Positions 1-8,804 of a stretch of DNA of 64,000 nt are shown one piece after another. This DNA comes from Clostridium beijerinckii HUN142 (GTDB taxonomy: Bacteria; Bacillota; Clostridia; Clostridiales; Clostridiaceae). The notes beneath the pieces were generated by a model. It ran no database searches. It was not told where the DNA came from and was given only the letters and a program-made list of their open reading frames with translations. The stretch is from positions 310,001 to 374,000 of the forward strand of contig NZ_JHXK01000005.1 of assembly GCF_000621745.1 (NCBI RefSeq), read 5' to 3'. The translations under genes and the position numbers were made by a program. The first letter of the stretch is position 1; each line of letters begins with the position of its first letter.

Positions 1-138
1 TTCTCTTGCTTCACTTTGTAAAAAATATTGTGATGCATACATATCTACTAAAGACCCACCACATGCTACTAAAAATACTTCTTTTATTCCATCTTCCTTA
101 CTTGATCTAATCTTCCCTACGATTTCTCTAATATTCAT
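1..138 (-). CDS. SIS-domain sugar-phosphate enzyme, N-terminal part (fructosamine deglycase-like)
   Basis: Only the first 46 codons are inside the window; the gene runs off the left edge. The ATG follows a strong AGGAGGAATAAC ribosome site. The peptide begins MNIREIVGKIR and contains VFLVACGGSLVDMY, the glycine-rich first strand and loop of a SIS (sugar isomerase) domain. SIS proteins with this N-terminus often act on 6-phospho-fructosamine (FrlB-like deglycases) or other phosphosugars. That substrate is an inference from the family look; the catalytic part is not visible. Its promoter overlaps a palindrome shared with the binding-protein gene at 497-1330, so the two may be co-regulated. Confidence 0.75.
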   Translation of the reverse strand, partial: MNIREIVGKIRSSKEDGIKEVFLVACGGSLVDMYASQYFLQSEARE

Positions 139-230
139 TGTTATTCCTCCTATACATTTATAATCTCATTCTATGGATTTATATTTTTTCATTTTTTATG
201 ATGATGAATATTCTTCTTAACCGAGCTTAT

Positions 231-267
231 TAATACGTATTATAACGTATTGTATAATGTTATACAA
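231..267 (-). promoter_or_regulatory. SigA-type promoter with overlapping TAATACGTATTA operator
   Basis: Read on the minus strand there is TTGTAT (262-267), a 17-bp spacer and TATAAT (239-244). The perfect 12-bp palindrome TAATACGTATTA occupies 231-242 and so overlaps the -10 box, a repressor-like position. A second dyad, GTATAA-TG-TTATAC, lies at 252-265 inside the spacer. The regulator is not in the window. Confidence 0.6.
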
Positions 268-420
268 CTTATTTTAAAATTAAATATTGAGTATATGTTT
301 TCCGCCTAAACAGTGTAAGTTGATAGAAATATTACTCGCCAATTATTTAAGCATATTATATTATATAGATACCTTTTCTCGAACCTGATTGATCTATTAC
401 CAAAACTTCTCCATTTAAAA

Positions 421-467
421 TATAAAATTATTGATGTAAGGTATCAATAACTTCCTTACACCAATAA
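421..467 (-). terminator. Rho-independent terminator of the binding-protein gene
   Basis: Arms at 428-441 and 454-467 pair over 14 bp with one mismatch and a 12-nt loop. On the minus strand the stem is followed by TTTTATATTTT. It lies 30 nt past the stop codon of the gene at 497-1330. Confidence 0.75.
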
Positions 468-496
468 TTATGTAAATAATAAAACTTTATTAGAAT

Positions 497-1330
497 CTAA
501 TCCATTAACTTATTTGCTTCTACAACAAATTCATCAATTTTTCCTTCATCTTTTAATCTTTTTATTGTTTTATTGATTTCTGTTTGCAATTCAGTAGAAC
601 CTTTCCTCATTGCTATCGCTGCTCCATCTTCTTGCGCCGCAATAGTTACTGAAGTCAATTCTATATCATTGTTTTTCTCACAATTAAACTTAGCCACTGG
701 TGAGTCAAGTAATATCGCATCAACTTTTTTATTCTTTAAATCAAGTACTAGGTCAGTAGCTTTTCCTAATCCTTTCACTTCCGCACTTGGTAAGTTATCT
801 TTTACTAAGCCTTCTTGAACTGATCCTTTTTGAACCCCAATTTTCTTATTTTTCAAATCATCCATTGATTTTATTGAATCCGCTTCACCTTTTCTAACTA
901 TAAATATATTTTTCTCTTTGTTGTATATATCTGAAAAGTCAGCATTTTCTCTTCTTTCATCCGTCGGATTCATTGCAGCAAATACTAAATCAGATTTTCC
1001 TGCCTGAAGCGATACAAGAAGTCCATCGAAATCCATATCCTTAATTTCAAGCTCTACACCTAAATCTTTAGCAACTTCTTTTGCTATACTTACATCAATA
1101 CCTACAATTTGATCCTTACCATCTATTTCTTTATGAAATTCATATGGTGGGTAATCGGCACTCGTTCCAACTACAATTTTGCCTTTTGATTTTATATCAC
1201 TTAATGATGATGACTTAACATCTGAGTTTTTGCTAGAACTATTAGTGTTACTACTACATCCTATAATTCCAACTGCTACACTGCTAATTGCCACAAATAC
1301 TATTAACTTTTTTAATAAAAATTTTTTCAT
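497..1330 (-). CDS. Amino-acid-type ABC transporter substrate-binding lipoprotein (SBP_bac_3)
   Basis: A 277-residue extracytoplasmic solute-binding protein. The signal peptide ends in the lipobox IIGC with lipidated Cys25, followed by a Ser/Asn-rich linker. The mature part begins GKIVVGTSADYPPYEF, the usual opening of family 3 (polar amino acid) binding proteins, and continues with the two-lobe pattern (DMDFDGLLVSLQAGKSDLV; KKIGVQKGS; VDAILLDSP). The ligand cannot be read from the sequence. No permease or ATPase gene is adjacent; the gene has its own promoter and terminator, so it is probably an orphan that shares a permease encoded elsewhere. The ATG follows AAAGGGGGAC. Family assignment is secure; substrate is not. 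Confidence 0.9.
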   Translation of the reverse strand: MKKFLLKKLIVFVAISSVAVGIIGCSSNTNSSSKNSDVKSSSLSDIKSKGKIVVGTSADYPPYEFHKEIDGKDQIVGIDVSIAKEVAKDLGVELEIKDMDFDGLLVSLQAGKSDLVFAAMNPTDERRENADFSDIYNKEKNIFIVRKGEADSIKSMDDLKNKKIGVQKGSVQEGLVKDNLPSAEVKGLGKATDLVLDLKNKKVDAILLDSPVAKFNCEKNNDIELTSVTIAAQEDGAAIAMRKGSTELQTEINKTIKRLKDEGKIDEFVVEANKLMD

Positions 1331-1389
1331 ATATTGTCCCCCTTTAAATTTTATCGAGTATTATTCTTTAGTATTTTGCTACTAATTGA

Positions 1390-1449
1390 ATAATATTGCT
1401 ATAAGATAAAAATGTCAATACATTATAATAATGTTTTAATACGTATTAA
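1390..1449 (-). promoter_or_regulatory. SigA promoter of the binding-protein gene with upstream palindrome
   Basis: On the minus strand TTGACA (1413-1418), a 17-bp spacer and TATTAT (1390-1395) make a near-consensus vegetative promoter. The perfect 14-bp palindrome TTAATACGTATTAA is centred at 1442.5 (1436-1449), just upstream of the -35 box. Its 12-bp core is identical to the palindrome at 231-242. Confidence 0.75.
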
Positions 1450-1513
1450 TAAGTAATAGTATTTTTTATGCCTATTACTTTTTTCTAGAATCTATAAACA
1501 GATAGTTTAATTT

Positions 1514-1565
1514 AATAAAAAAATAGTTAACAACATGAAAAATAAATCCTTGTTGTTAACTATTT
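1514..1565 (-). terminator. Terminator of the csoR-copA-copZ operon
   Basis: Arms 1521-1535 and 1551-1565 are a perfect 15-bp inverted repeat with a 15-nt loop. On the minus strand the stem is followed by a run of seven T. It lies 88 nt past the copZ stop codon. Confidence 0.9.
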
Positions 1566-1652
1566 ATTAAAATTATTTAACTTATTCTTTTAATTCCTTA
1601 AATCAAAAAATTTCCCATTTACCCAAATTTATCAAAAGAATATTGTGTGCTT

Positions 1653-1859
1653 TTATTCTTCTATTTTAACTACATCATAGCCTTCTTCTTCAATAGCTTC
1701 TTTTATTTCTTCATTACTATTTTCTGTTTCAACTATTGCACAATTATCCTTAAGGCTAACTTCAACTGAAGTTACCTTATCCAAATTTTCTAATGCTTCC
1801 TTTACGTGAGCAACACAATGTTCGCAACTCATTCCTTCAATTAATATTTTCTTTTTCAT
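1653..1859 (-). CDS. copZ: CopZ-like copper chaperone
   Basis: A 68-residue single heavy-metal-associated domain. The metal-binding loop GMSCEHC places Cys12 and Cys15 after the first strand, and the rest matches the ferredoxin-like beta-alpha-beta-beta-alpha-beta fold (VTSVEVSLKDNCAIVE; YDVVKIEE). Such proteins carry Cu(I) in the cytoplasm and deliver it to CopA. It is the last gene of the csoR-copA-copZ operon, 149 nt after copA, and is preceded by CGGGAGGTAATAG. The length is normal for the family. A Hg or Cd role is possible for the fold, but the CsoR/CopA neighbours favour copper. Confidence 0.93.
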   Translation of the reverse strand: MKKKILIEGMSCEHCVAHVKEALENLDKVTSVEVSLKDNCAIVETENSNEEIKEAIEEEGYDVVKIEE

Positions 1860-2008
1860 ATCTATTACCTCCCGTTTATTAATGATTAAAATTTAGAAAT
1901 CAAAATATAGCTATTTGAAATAAATTTCTTCAAGAATATAGATACAATTATCTGATACCTAAGAAATGTCCTAATATGCTATTTTTGCTTATCATCGTAT
2001 CTTATTAA

Positions 2009-4438
2009 TTAGGCTTTAAAATTTTTAAGCCTTAATGCATTTGTAAGTACTGAAACAGAACTTAAGCTCATTGCTGCAGCTGCTATCATAGGATTTAACA
2101 ATGGACCTCCAAAAACATGAAGTATTCCCATGGCAACTGGTATTCCTAGTACATTATATCCAAATGCCCAGAATAAATTTTGTTTTATATTTTTAATGGT
2201 TGCTTTACTTAGTTTTATTGCTGTTATAACATCCATCAAATCACTTTTCATAAGAACTATATCTGCTGATTCTATTGCGACATCAGTACCTGATCCTATA
2301 GCAATTCCAACATCAGATTGAGCTAATGCTGGTGCATCATTTATTCCATCTCCAACCATAGCCACTTTCATATTCTCCCCTTGAAGCTTCTTGACCTCAT
2401 TAGCTTTATCTTCAGGTAATACTTCAGCTAGCACTATATCAATTCCAACTTGTTTTGCTATTGCATCTGCAGTTTTTTTATTATCTCCAGTAATCATAGC
2501 TACCTTTATTCCCATGTTATGAAGAGCTTCTATAGCTTTTTTACTACTTGGCTTAACAGTATCTGCAACAGCTACTATTCCACTCAAAGTATTATCAACT
2601 GCTACATACATAGGAGTCTTACCTTCAGCTGCTAATCTATCACTTTCATCTGCAAACATAGCAATATCAATATTTTTTTCTATCATTAACTTTTTATTTC
2701 CAAGTAAAATATTTTTTTCTTCTATCTTAACTTCTATTCCATGTCCTGGAATTGCATTGAATTGTTGAATTTCTTTAAGTTCCAAGTTTTTATCATTTGC
2801 TTCTTTAACTATTGCTTCTCCTAACGGATGCTCTGAACCTTTTTCGCTACTTGCAGCTAAAATTAATATCTCATCTTCCGATATTCCATTTGTTATTATA
2901 TCTGTAACTACTGGTTTTCCTTCTGTTATAGTCCCAGTTTTATCAAATACAATAGTTTTTATACTATGAGTAGTTTCTAACGCTTCACCGCCTTTAATTA
3001 ACACACCATTCTCTGCACCTTTACCTGTTCCAACCATTATTGCAGTTGGAGTTGCAAGGCCTAATGCACACGGGCAAGCTATAACTAGTACTGCAATAAA
3101 TATTGTTAAAGAGAATATTGTTGTTTCTCCTGAAATTAACCATCCTATTGAAGCTATTATCGCTAGCATTATAACTATTGGCACAAAATATGCTGATATA
3201 ACATCTGCAAGTTTAGCTATTGGAGCTTTAGATCCTTGTGCTTCTTCAACTAACCTAACTATTTGTGCAAGTGCAGTATCTTTTCCAACCTTAGTTGCTT
3301 TATACTTTATAAAGCCAGTTTTATTGATACTTGCTCCAATTACACTACTTCCTACTATCTTTTCTACAGGAATACTTTCCCCTGTAAGCATTGACTCATC
3401 AATTGATGTACTACCATCAATAATTTCTCCATCTACCGGTACCTTTTCACCTGGTTTAACTAAGACTATATCACCAACAATTACTTCTTCTATAGGTATT
3501 GTAATTTCAGCATTATTTCTTATTATTGTTGCAGTTTTAGGTGCTAACCCCATTAGTGCTTTAATAGCTTGTGATGTTCTTCCTTTTGAAACTGCCTCCA
3601 GATATTTTCCAAGTGTTATTAGAGTTAAAATGACTGCTGCTGACTCAAAATATAAGTGCATAGCATATTCAGTTTCGCCTGTTTGTATTTTATAAATTCC
3701 AAATACTCCATATAAAACTGCTGCTAAAGTACTTATTGCTATCAACGAATCCATATTAGGACTTAGTTTAAATAAATTCTTTATTCCAATTAGATAGAAC
3801 TTATATCCAGCTATCATTACAGGTATTGTTAATACTAATTGAATCACAGCAAAATTCAATGGATTCATCATAGAATCAACAATATATGGAAGAGGCATAC
3901 CTAACATATGTCCCATAGTTATTACTAAAAGCGGAATTGCAAATATTAGAGATATAATAAATCTCCTTAATAACAATTGACTTGCCTCTAGTTTTTTCTT
4001 TTCTTCAACTTGCTCTTCTTCCTTAATCAGCTTATACCCTGCTTTATCTACAGCAGCTTTAATTTCACTATATCCAATTTCATCTTCATCTATATTTATA
4101 GTCAACTTCTCTGTTGCTAAATTAACAACAGAATCTTGAACTCCCTTAAGCTTTTTAGTAACTCTCTCAACTCTACTTGCACACGCTGAACATGTCATTC
4201 CTTCAACTTTAAAAGTATAAGTCTTCATATTCTTCTTAACACCATAACCAGCTTTAACTACAGTTGCTTCTATATTTTCATTATTAAGCTTGTTTTCATC
4301 AAACTCTACATTCAGTGTTTCTGTTGCAAAGTTAACACTTGCACTATTTACGCCTTCTAACTTTTTAACAAATCTTTCAACTCTATTTGCACATGCTGAA
4401 CATGTCATTCCTTCAATTTTAAATGCTTTTTTATTCAT
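2009..4438 (-). CDS. copA: Copper-exporting P1B-type ATPase CopA
   Basis: An 809-residue membrane pump that exports Cu(I) using ATP. There are two N-terminal heavy-metal domains with GMTCSAC motifs (Cys13/16 and Cys83/86). Membrane helices follow from about residue 160. The actuator domain has TGES, the intramembrane metal motif is CPC at 455-457, the phosphorylated aspartate is D499 in DKTGT, the nucleotide domain has an HP motif (SEHPLGEA), and the hinge is [10 protein letters not shown]. The C-terminal membrane segments are complete. Length and order are typical of Firmicutes CopA. It lies 153 nt downstream of csoR with no separate promoter or terminator that I can see, so it should be induced by copper through CsoR. 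Confidence 0.97.
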   Translation of the reverse strand: MNKKAFKIEGMTCSACANRVERFVKKLEGVNSASVNFATETLNVEFDENKLNNENIEATVVKAGYGVKKNMKTYTFKVEGMTCSACASRVERVTKKLKGVQDSVVNLATEKLTINIDEDEIGYSEIKAAVDKAGYKLIKEEEQVEEKKKLEASQLLLRRFIISLIFAIPLLVITMGHMLGMPLPYIVDSMMNPLNFAVIQLVLTIPVMIAGYKFYLIGIKNLFKLSPNMDSLIAISTLAAVLYGVFGIYKIQTGETEYAMHLYFESAAVILTLITLGKYLEAVSKGRTSQAIKALMGLAPKTATIIRNNAEITIPIEEVIVGDIVLVKPGEKVPVDGEIIDGSTSIDESMLTGESIPVEKIVGSSVIGASINKTGFIKYKATKVGKDTALAQIVRLVEEAQGSKAPIAKLADVISAYFVPIVIMLAIIASIGWLISGETTIFSLTIFIAVLVIACPCALGLATPTAIMVGTGKGAENGVLIKGGEALETTHSIKTIVFDKTGTITEGKPVVTDIITNGISEDEILILAASSEKGSEHPLGEAIVKEANDKNLELKEIQQFNAIPGHGIEVKIEEKNILLGNKKLMIEKNIDIAMFADESDRLAAEGKTPMYVAVDNTLSGIVAVADTVKPSSKKAIEALHNMGIKVAMITGDNKKTADAIAKQVGIDIVLAEVLPEDKANEVKKLQGENMKVAMVGDGINDAPALAQSDVGIAIGSGTDVAIESADIVLMKSDLMDVITAIKLSKATIKNIKQNLFWAFGYNVLGIPVAMGILHVFGGPLLNPMIAAAAMSLSSVSVLTNALRLKNFKA

Positions 4439-4591
4439 ACTTCACCTCTTTACCTATTTAACATATACTTTTAAACTTACATTAAGTTCATTTTAATTTT
4501 ACTAATCAATTTACAACTTTTTCTCTATATTTAACTAATGAAATAATGCTTTTATATTTCATTTCATATTGTCAGCTCTTAATAATCGGTT

Positions 4592-4858
4592 CTATTTTGA
4601 AAGTAACTTTTCTAAAACCTTATTAAATTCTTCTATTTTCTCATCTGGATTGTTGTTATAGCAAGCTTCTTTTACGCAATGACGTAAATGACCTTGTAAT
4701 ATCATTAAATCTGCTTTTTTTATTAAAGATTGAACTGCCATTAATTGATTTGCAACATCTATGCAATATCTATCGTCTTCAATCATTTTTATTATTCCTT
4801 CTATTTGTCCCTTTGCTGTTTTTAGAGATTGTAATGCTTTTTTTCTTTCCTCGCTCAT
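4592..4858 (-). CDS. csoR: CsoR-family copper-sensing repressor
   Basis: An 88-residue all-helical repressor. The Cu(I) ligands of the family are present: Cys in DRYCIDV, then His and Cys in GHLRHC. In the absence of copper, CsoR binds GC-rich dyads and blocks transcription. I start it at the ATG at 4858 (MSEERKKAL), which follows GGGGAGGAAGAA; a longer reading from 4903 would translate through the operator and is unlikely. It heads the operon with copA and copZ and is probably autoregulated by the dyad in its own leader. Confidence 0.93.
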   Translation of the reverse strand: MSEERKKALQSLKTAKGQIEGIIKMIEDDRYCIDVANQLMAVQSLIKKADLMILQGHLRHCVKEACYNNNPDEKIEEFNKVLEKLLSK

Positions 4859-4871
4859 TTCTTCCTCCCCT

Positions 4872-4929
4872 CCCCCTGTGTAGGGGGGTCTTATTAATTT
4901 CATTATATATTAATAAATTATTTTGTCAA
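4872..4929 (-). promoter_or_regulatory. csoR-copA-copZ promoter and CsoR-type operator
   Basis: On the minus strand TTGACA (4924-4929), a 16-bp spacer and TATAAT (4902-4907) form a strong promoter. Downstream, at 4872-4887, lies CCCCCT-GTGT-AGGGGG, a perfect 6-bp GC-rich dyad in an otherwise AT-rich region. CsoR proteins are known to bind such G/C-run dyads, so bound repressor would sit across the early transcribed region. Confidence 0.8.
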
Positions 4930-5077
4930 TATTATTTCTAATATATTCTTACGGTTATCTCACTCTTCTGTCTATTCTTATACTTATCTTGAATACTCAT
5001 TTTTTTATTCTTGACACTTAACTCCACGTTCCCCTAATGCCGTGATAAGATAAAATACTGGCTTTAACGTAGAATTT

Positions 5078-5116
5078 GCTAAAAAAATAAGCTCCATATA
5101 ACAATGAAGCTCATTT
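5078..5116 (-). terminator. Terminator of the alpha-glucoside PTS operon
   Basis: Arms 5085-5097 and 5104-5116 form a 13-bp stem with a 6-nt loop. The two plus-strand mismatches are G-U pairs in minus-strand RNA, which supports minus-strand use. A run of seven T follows. It lies 10 nt past the EIIA stop codon. Confidence 0.85.
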
Positions 5117-5126
5117 CTGTAAATAT

Positions 5127-5612
5127 CTATTTATATTCAATTATAGGGCTTTCTTTAACTTTCATAATTTCTCCGATATGAAAATTTAGAATTTCATGAC
5201 CATTTAAATTCGGAATAATAAGCATTGTTATATCTTCTATCCCTTTTTCTTTTAGGAGTTCTTTATCGAATTCTAAAAGTAATTCGCCTTTTTTCACGTA
5301 TTTTTCTTCTTCACAATGCAAATTAAAGCCTTCACCTTTCAAATTTACAGTGTCAAGTCCCACATGAATTAGAATTTCTACTCCATCCTCAGTTCTTATT
5401 CCTATTGCATGCTTGCTTTCCTTCATTATTGTAACAATAGTCCCATCACATGGTGAAAATATTTTATTAATACTTGGCTTAATAGCAATACCTTCGCCCA
5501 TCATTTTCTGAGAAAACACTTCATCTTTAACTTCACCTATATCTACGCTAACTCCATCTGTAAAAGCATATAATAATTTATTTTTGTTTCGCTTTAATAT
5601 ATTTTTAAACAT
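5127..5612 (-). CDS. PTS EIIA component, glucose family (Crr-like)
   Basis: A 161-residue soluble EIIA of the glucose family, which receives phosphate from HPr and passes it to the EIIB domain. The two active-site histidines are visible: His68 in ESKHAIGI and His83 in ILIHVGLDTV. The fold-defining segments VFSQKMMGEGIAIKP and IFSPCDGTIV precede them. It begins 8 nt after the GH4 glycosidase and is the third gene of the malP-malA-EIIA operon. The neighbouring EIICB protein has no EIIA domain of its own, so this protein most likely completes that permease. Confidence 0.92.
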   Translation of the reverse strand: MFKNILKRNKNKLLYAFTDGVSVDIGEVKDEVFSQKMMGEGIAIKPSINKIFSPCDGTIVTIMKESKHAIGIRTEDGVEILIHVGLDTVNLKGEGFNLHCEEEKYVKKGELLLEFDKELLKEKGIEDITMLIIPNLNGHEILNFHIGEIMKVKESPIIEYK

Positions 5613-5620
5613 TCTCTATC

Positions 5621-6949
5621 CTACTTCAATTCTGGCCAATATTCTTTATTAGCTTCAATCATATCATCTAAGATCTGTTTTGCTACAAATGAAGATGGAA
5701 TTGTTTTGTTCATAGTAAATGCCATAAGTGCTTTTTCATATGAGCCTTCAATAGCAGCCTCAACTACAAGTTTTTCTGATGCTTCTTGTTGTTCAATTAT
5801 TCCTTTATAGAAAGTTGGGATTTCTCCTACACGCACTGGTTCTGGTCCATCTTTAGTTATATATGCAGGTACTTCTACCATAGCATCGTCAGGTAAGTTT
5901 TTTATTGCCCCATTATTTTCTACCATAACTAAGTGCCTCTTTCTTAAATCAAAAGCTAAGCTCATAGCAACTTCAACAATAAATTCTCCATGCACTCCAG
6001 TAAAGAATTGTGTAAGATCAATTTGCCCTGTAGCATTATATTGATCTACAGCATCAAATATCTTCTTCTCTCTTCCTTCCATTACTTCGTTGGCTCTAGT
6101 ATGATTTTTATCTGCCTCTTTTACAATTCTATCTCCTAAAAGATAATATTGCATATACGTATTTGGAAGATATTTAGGGAACATTTGCATTATATGTTTA
6201 GCATTATCAAATGTATGAAGCCATGATGCATCATTATGTCTTACTTCACTTCTTGAATCTGGTGGAATATAACCATGTTCCTTTACATATGCTTTTAACT
6301 CCTCAGTTTTATCTTCACCACTAACTCTAATTTTTGTAAACCATCCAAAGTGATTTAATCCAAAATAATCTGCTTCTATATCATGTCTATCACAATCTAA
6401 GATATTAGCCATATTTCTCATAATTGCAACTGGCATATCACATATATTTAAAATCCTTGCATTTGGTCTTAACTTATACATAGCTTTTGCTACAATAGCT
6501 GCTGGATTAGAATAATTAACAATCCAATAATTTTTATTTGCATATTTTTCACAAAAATCTATCATTTCAACCATAGGATATATTGTTCTTAATCCATATG
6601 CTAATCCTCCTGGACCACATGTTTCTTGACCAACCACATCATATTTTAGTGGAATTTTTTCGTCTTGTTCTCTCATCTTATATAATCCAACACGCATTTG
6701 AGCAAAAACAAAGTCTGCATCTTTAAAGCCTTCTTCTGGATCAGTTGTAAGAACAAGCTTTACCTCTGGATCAAACATTTCTACTACTTTCTTTACTATC
6801 ACTCCTACTTTATTTTGACGTTCCGCATTTATATCATATAATCTTAATTCTGATATTTTAAAATCCTCTTTCTTTGAAAGTAAACTCTTTACAATCCCTG
6901 GTGTATATGTGCTTCCCCCGCCTACTATTACTAATTTAAATTTTTTCAT
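5621..6949 (-). CDS. malA: 6-phospho-alpha-glucosidase, GH4 (MalA/GlvA/MalH-like)
   Basis: A 442-residue NAD- and metal-dependent glycosidase that splits phosphorylated maltose and related alpha-glucosides after PTS uptake. The N-terminal Rossmann motif is VIVGGGSTYTPGIV. The metal ligands of the family are Cys170 in NICDMP and His200 in GLNHFGWF. The segment VGQETCGPGGLAYGLR is characteristic of the 6-phospho-alpha-glucosidase branch and not of the alpha-galactosidase (MelA) branch. It lies between the permease and EIIA in one operon, preceded by GAAGGAGGAATT. Specificity for alpha over beta linkages rests on this similarity and the context. Confidence 0.93.
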   Translation of the reverse strand: MKKFKLVIVGGGSTYTPGIVKSLLSKKEDFKISELRLYDINAERQNKVGVIVKKVVEMFDPEVKLVLTTDPEEGFKDADFVFAQMRVGLYKMREQDEKIPLKYDVVGQETCGPGGLAYGLRTIYPMVEMIDFCEKYANKNYWIVNYSNPAAIVAKAMYKLRPNARILNICDMPVAIMRNMANILDCDRHDIEADYFGLNHFGWFTKIRVSGEDKTEELKAYVKEHGYIPPDSRSEVRHNDASWLHTFDNAKHIMQMFPKYLPNTYMQYYLLGDRIVKEADKNHTRANEVMEGREKKIFDAVDQYNATGQIDLTQFFTGVHGEFIVEVAMSLAFDLRKRHLVMVENNGAIKNLPDDAMVEVPAYITKDGPEPVRVGEIPTFYKGIIEQQEASEKLVVEAAIEGSYEKALMAFTMNKTIPSSFVAKQILDDMIEANKEYWPELK

Positions 6950-6970
6950 TTTAATAATTCCTCCTTCATT

Positions 6971-8566
6971 TTATTCTGCTCTGTCTAATGCTTCATCTAC
7001 TATTGTTCTAATTTTATTAATTGAAAGGCCATATACAACTTGTATATTATTTCCCTTTTTCACAACACCTGCTGCGCCTGTTCCTTTTAAAGCTTCTTCA
7101 TCAATTAAGGTGTTATCTATAACATCCACTCTAAGTCTTGAAAAACAATTTTCTACTGTTACTATATTTGCTTTTCCACCTAATGCTTTAATTATTGTTA
7201 ATGCTTTTTCATCATCGTTATTAGCTTTACTATTATTTTTATTTGCTGATTTCATATCTTGCTTAACTTTTGCTGCATTCTCATTTAAATCAACTACAAC
7301 ATCTGTATCATTCTCTTCTCTTCCAGGTGTTCTTAAATTCATCTTCTCAATCATAAATTTGAATACTAGGAAAATCACAGCTATTTCAACCAATCCTACT
7401 AATATATACATAGGCCAATGAGTTTTGCCTATACCCGCTGGCAAGTTTATTACTAAAAAATCTAATATTCCATTAGTTGCACATACTCTTACATTTAATA
7501 GGTATACAAACATTTGGAATAATCCATCAATCACTGAATAAACAAACCATAATAATGGTGCTGCAAAAATAAATGTAAATTCTAATGGTTCCGTGATACC
7601 AGCAATTACTGCTGTTAAAGTTGATGGTATTAATTGTGCCTTTAAATTATTGCGCTTTGCTTTTTTAGCAGTGAAGTAAAATGCTAAGGCAACTCCAATT
7701 ACACCAAAGGTTTTAACTAATCCATATGTTAAAAATCTTGCTGAATCAGGCATGATAGAAATTGTTGAATCATTAAGCAATGCTAAGAAAACTGGTTTTG
7801 CTCCAATTACATTTTGGCCATTTATTATCATCTGATCACCAACTGCTGAATATAGGAATGGAGACCAAATTAAATGATGTAAACCTGTTGGAACTAAGAA
7901 TCTATTTAAAAATCCATAAACAAATACTCCAGCTGCCCCTGCAGAACTCATAAATCCAGTAAGAGCTGTGATTCCAGCAGCTATTGTAGGCCATACATAT
8001 GTAGTACCAATACTTAATGTGGCTACTACAGGAATCATGATAACGAATACAAACTTACTATTACCATATGGAGCCATAGCGCCACTAAATTCCTTATCTA
8101 TATATTTATTATGAACTATAGCAACTAGGACTCCTAGAATCATTCCTAGAAATACTCCCATATCTGTCACATGAAATCCTAGTTGGATTGTCTGGCCAGT
8201 TCCATATAAAGCTGATGCTGTATCACCTTTAATTATTTTTCCAGATAGCTCTAACCACTTACTATTCGCGCCTAGGAACAAAATATATGACATAATTGAA
8301 ATGAATGCTGCTTCCGCTTTTTTCTTCTTTGACATCCCCATCGCTATTCCGACACAAAACAAAATGCTTAAGTTCCCCATAATCGGTGATAACATTCCAT
8401 TAAAGAATTTTCCTGTTACCCAAATTGCTCCGCCTTCTTTTACAAATGTTGTATTGGTGAAAACTGCTGTTAATGCAATCAACATACCTACAATGGGTAA
8501 GAATAAGACCGGTCCAATCATAGCTTTGGCAAATTTTTGCATACTATTTAAAATCTTATCTTTCAT
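6971..8566 (-). CDS. malP: PTS alpha-glucoside-specific EIICB component (MalP/GlvC-like)
   Basis: A 531-residue membrane permease that imports and phosphorylates an alpha-glucoside, probably maltose. Residues about 1-420 are the multi-helix EIIC channel (for example TPLEFTFIFAAPLLWFVYSV preceded by AGI). A charged linker follows, and the C-terminal EIIB domain (about 455-531) carries the phosphorylated cysteine in VENCFSRLRVDV. There is no EIIA domain; the separate EIIA at 5127-5612 supplies it. The gene starts the operon at an ATG preceded by AAGGGGAA. Two AACATGTT-core palindromes lie about 105-135 nt upstream of the start codon. Confidence 0.94.
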   Translation of the reverse strand: MKDKILNSMQKFAKAMIGPVLFLPIVGMLIALTAVFTNTTFVKEGGAIWVTGKFFNGMLSPIMGNLSILFCVGIAMGMSKKKKAEAAFISIMSYILFLGANSKWLELSGKIIKGDTASALYGTGQTIQLGFHVTDMGVFLGMILGVLVAIVHNKYIDKEFSGAMAPYGNSKFVFVIMIPVVATLSIGTTYVWPTIAAGITALTGFMSSAGAAGVFVYGFLNRFLVPTGLHHLIWSPFLYSAVGDQMIINGQNVIGAKPVFLALLNDSTISIMPDSARFLTYGLVKTFGVIGVALAFYFTAKKAKRNNLKAQLIPSTLTAVIAGITEPLEFTFIFAAPLLWFVYSVIDGLFQMFVYLLNVRVCATNGILDFLVINLPAGIGKTHWPMYILVGLVEIAVIFLVFKFMIEKMNLRTPGREENDTDVVVDLNENAAKVKQDMKSANKNNSKANNDDEKALTIIKALGGKANIVTVENCFSRLRVDVIDNTLIDEEALKGTGAAGVVKKGNNIQVVYGLSINKIRTIVDEALDRAE

Positions 8567-8669
8567 TTAAATATTCCCCTTCACTATTTTATAATTTTCT
8601 TTGGGTAATTACCTGTGAGAATAGGATATCATTATTAATAGCTATTGTTAATAGTTTTAAACGTTTCAG

Positions 8670-8701
8670 CAACATGTTGACTCAAAAGTAAACATGTTTA
8701 C
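8670..8701. promoter_or_regulatory. Twin AACATGTT palindromes upstream of the PTS operon
   Basis: CAACATGTTG (8670-8679) and GTAAACATGTTTAC (8688-8701) are both perfect palindromes sharing AACATGTT, with centres exactly 20 bp apart. They lie between the terminator of the RpiR-type gene and the permease start. They are the obvious candidate operator for that regulator; this is inference. A smaller AAACGTTT palindrome lies at 8659-8666. Confidence 0.6.
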
Positions 8702-8708
8702 CTTTACA

Positions 8709-8747
8709 CAAAAAAGCTATCTCATTAGTTAACCTTGAGATAGCTTT
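8709..8747 (-). terminator. Terminator of the RpiR-type regulator gene
   Basis: Arms 8713-8724 and 8736-8747 are a perfect 12-bp inverted repeat with an 11-nt loop, followed on the minus strand by a T run. It separates the regulator from the PTS operon. Confidence 0.9.
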
Positions 8748-8804
8748 ATATATATAATTTCGGTAAGTTTCCACATGAGTATGACTAATTTGGATATCTA
8801 TATT

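Noticed and set aside
8659..8672. CcpA catabolite-response element before the PTS operon
   Set aside because: AAACGTTT has the CG centre of a cre site, but the outer TG...CA bases do not match well enough to claim it.
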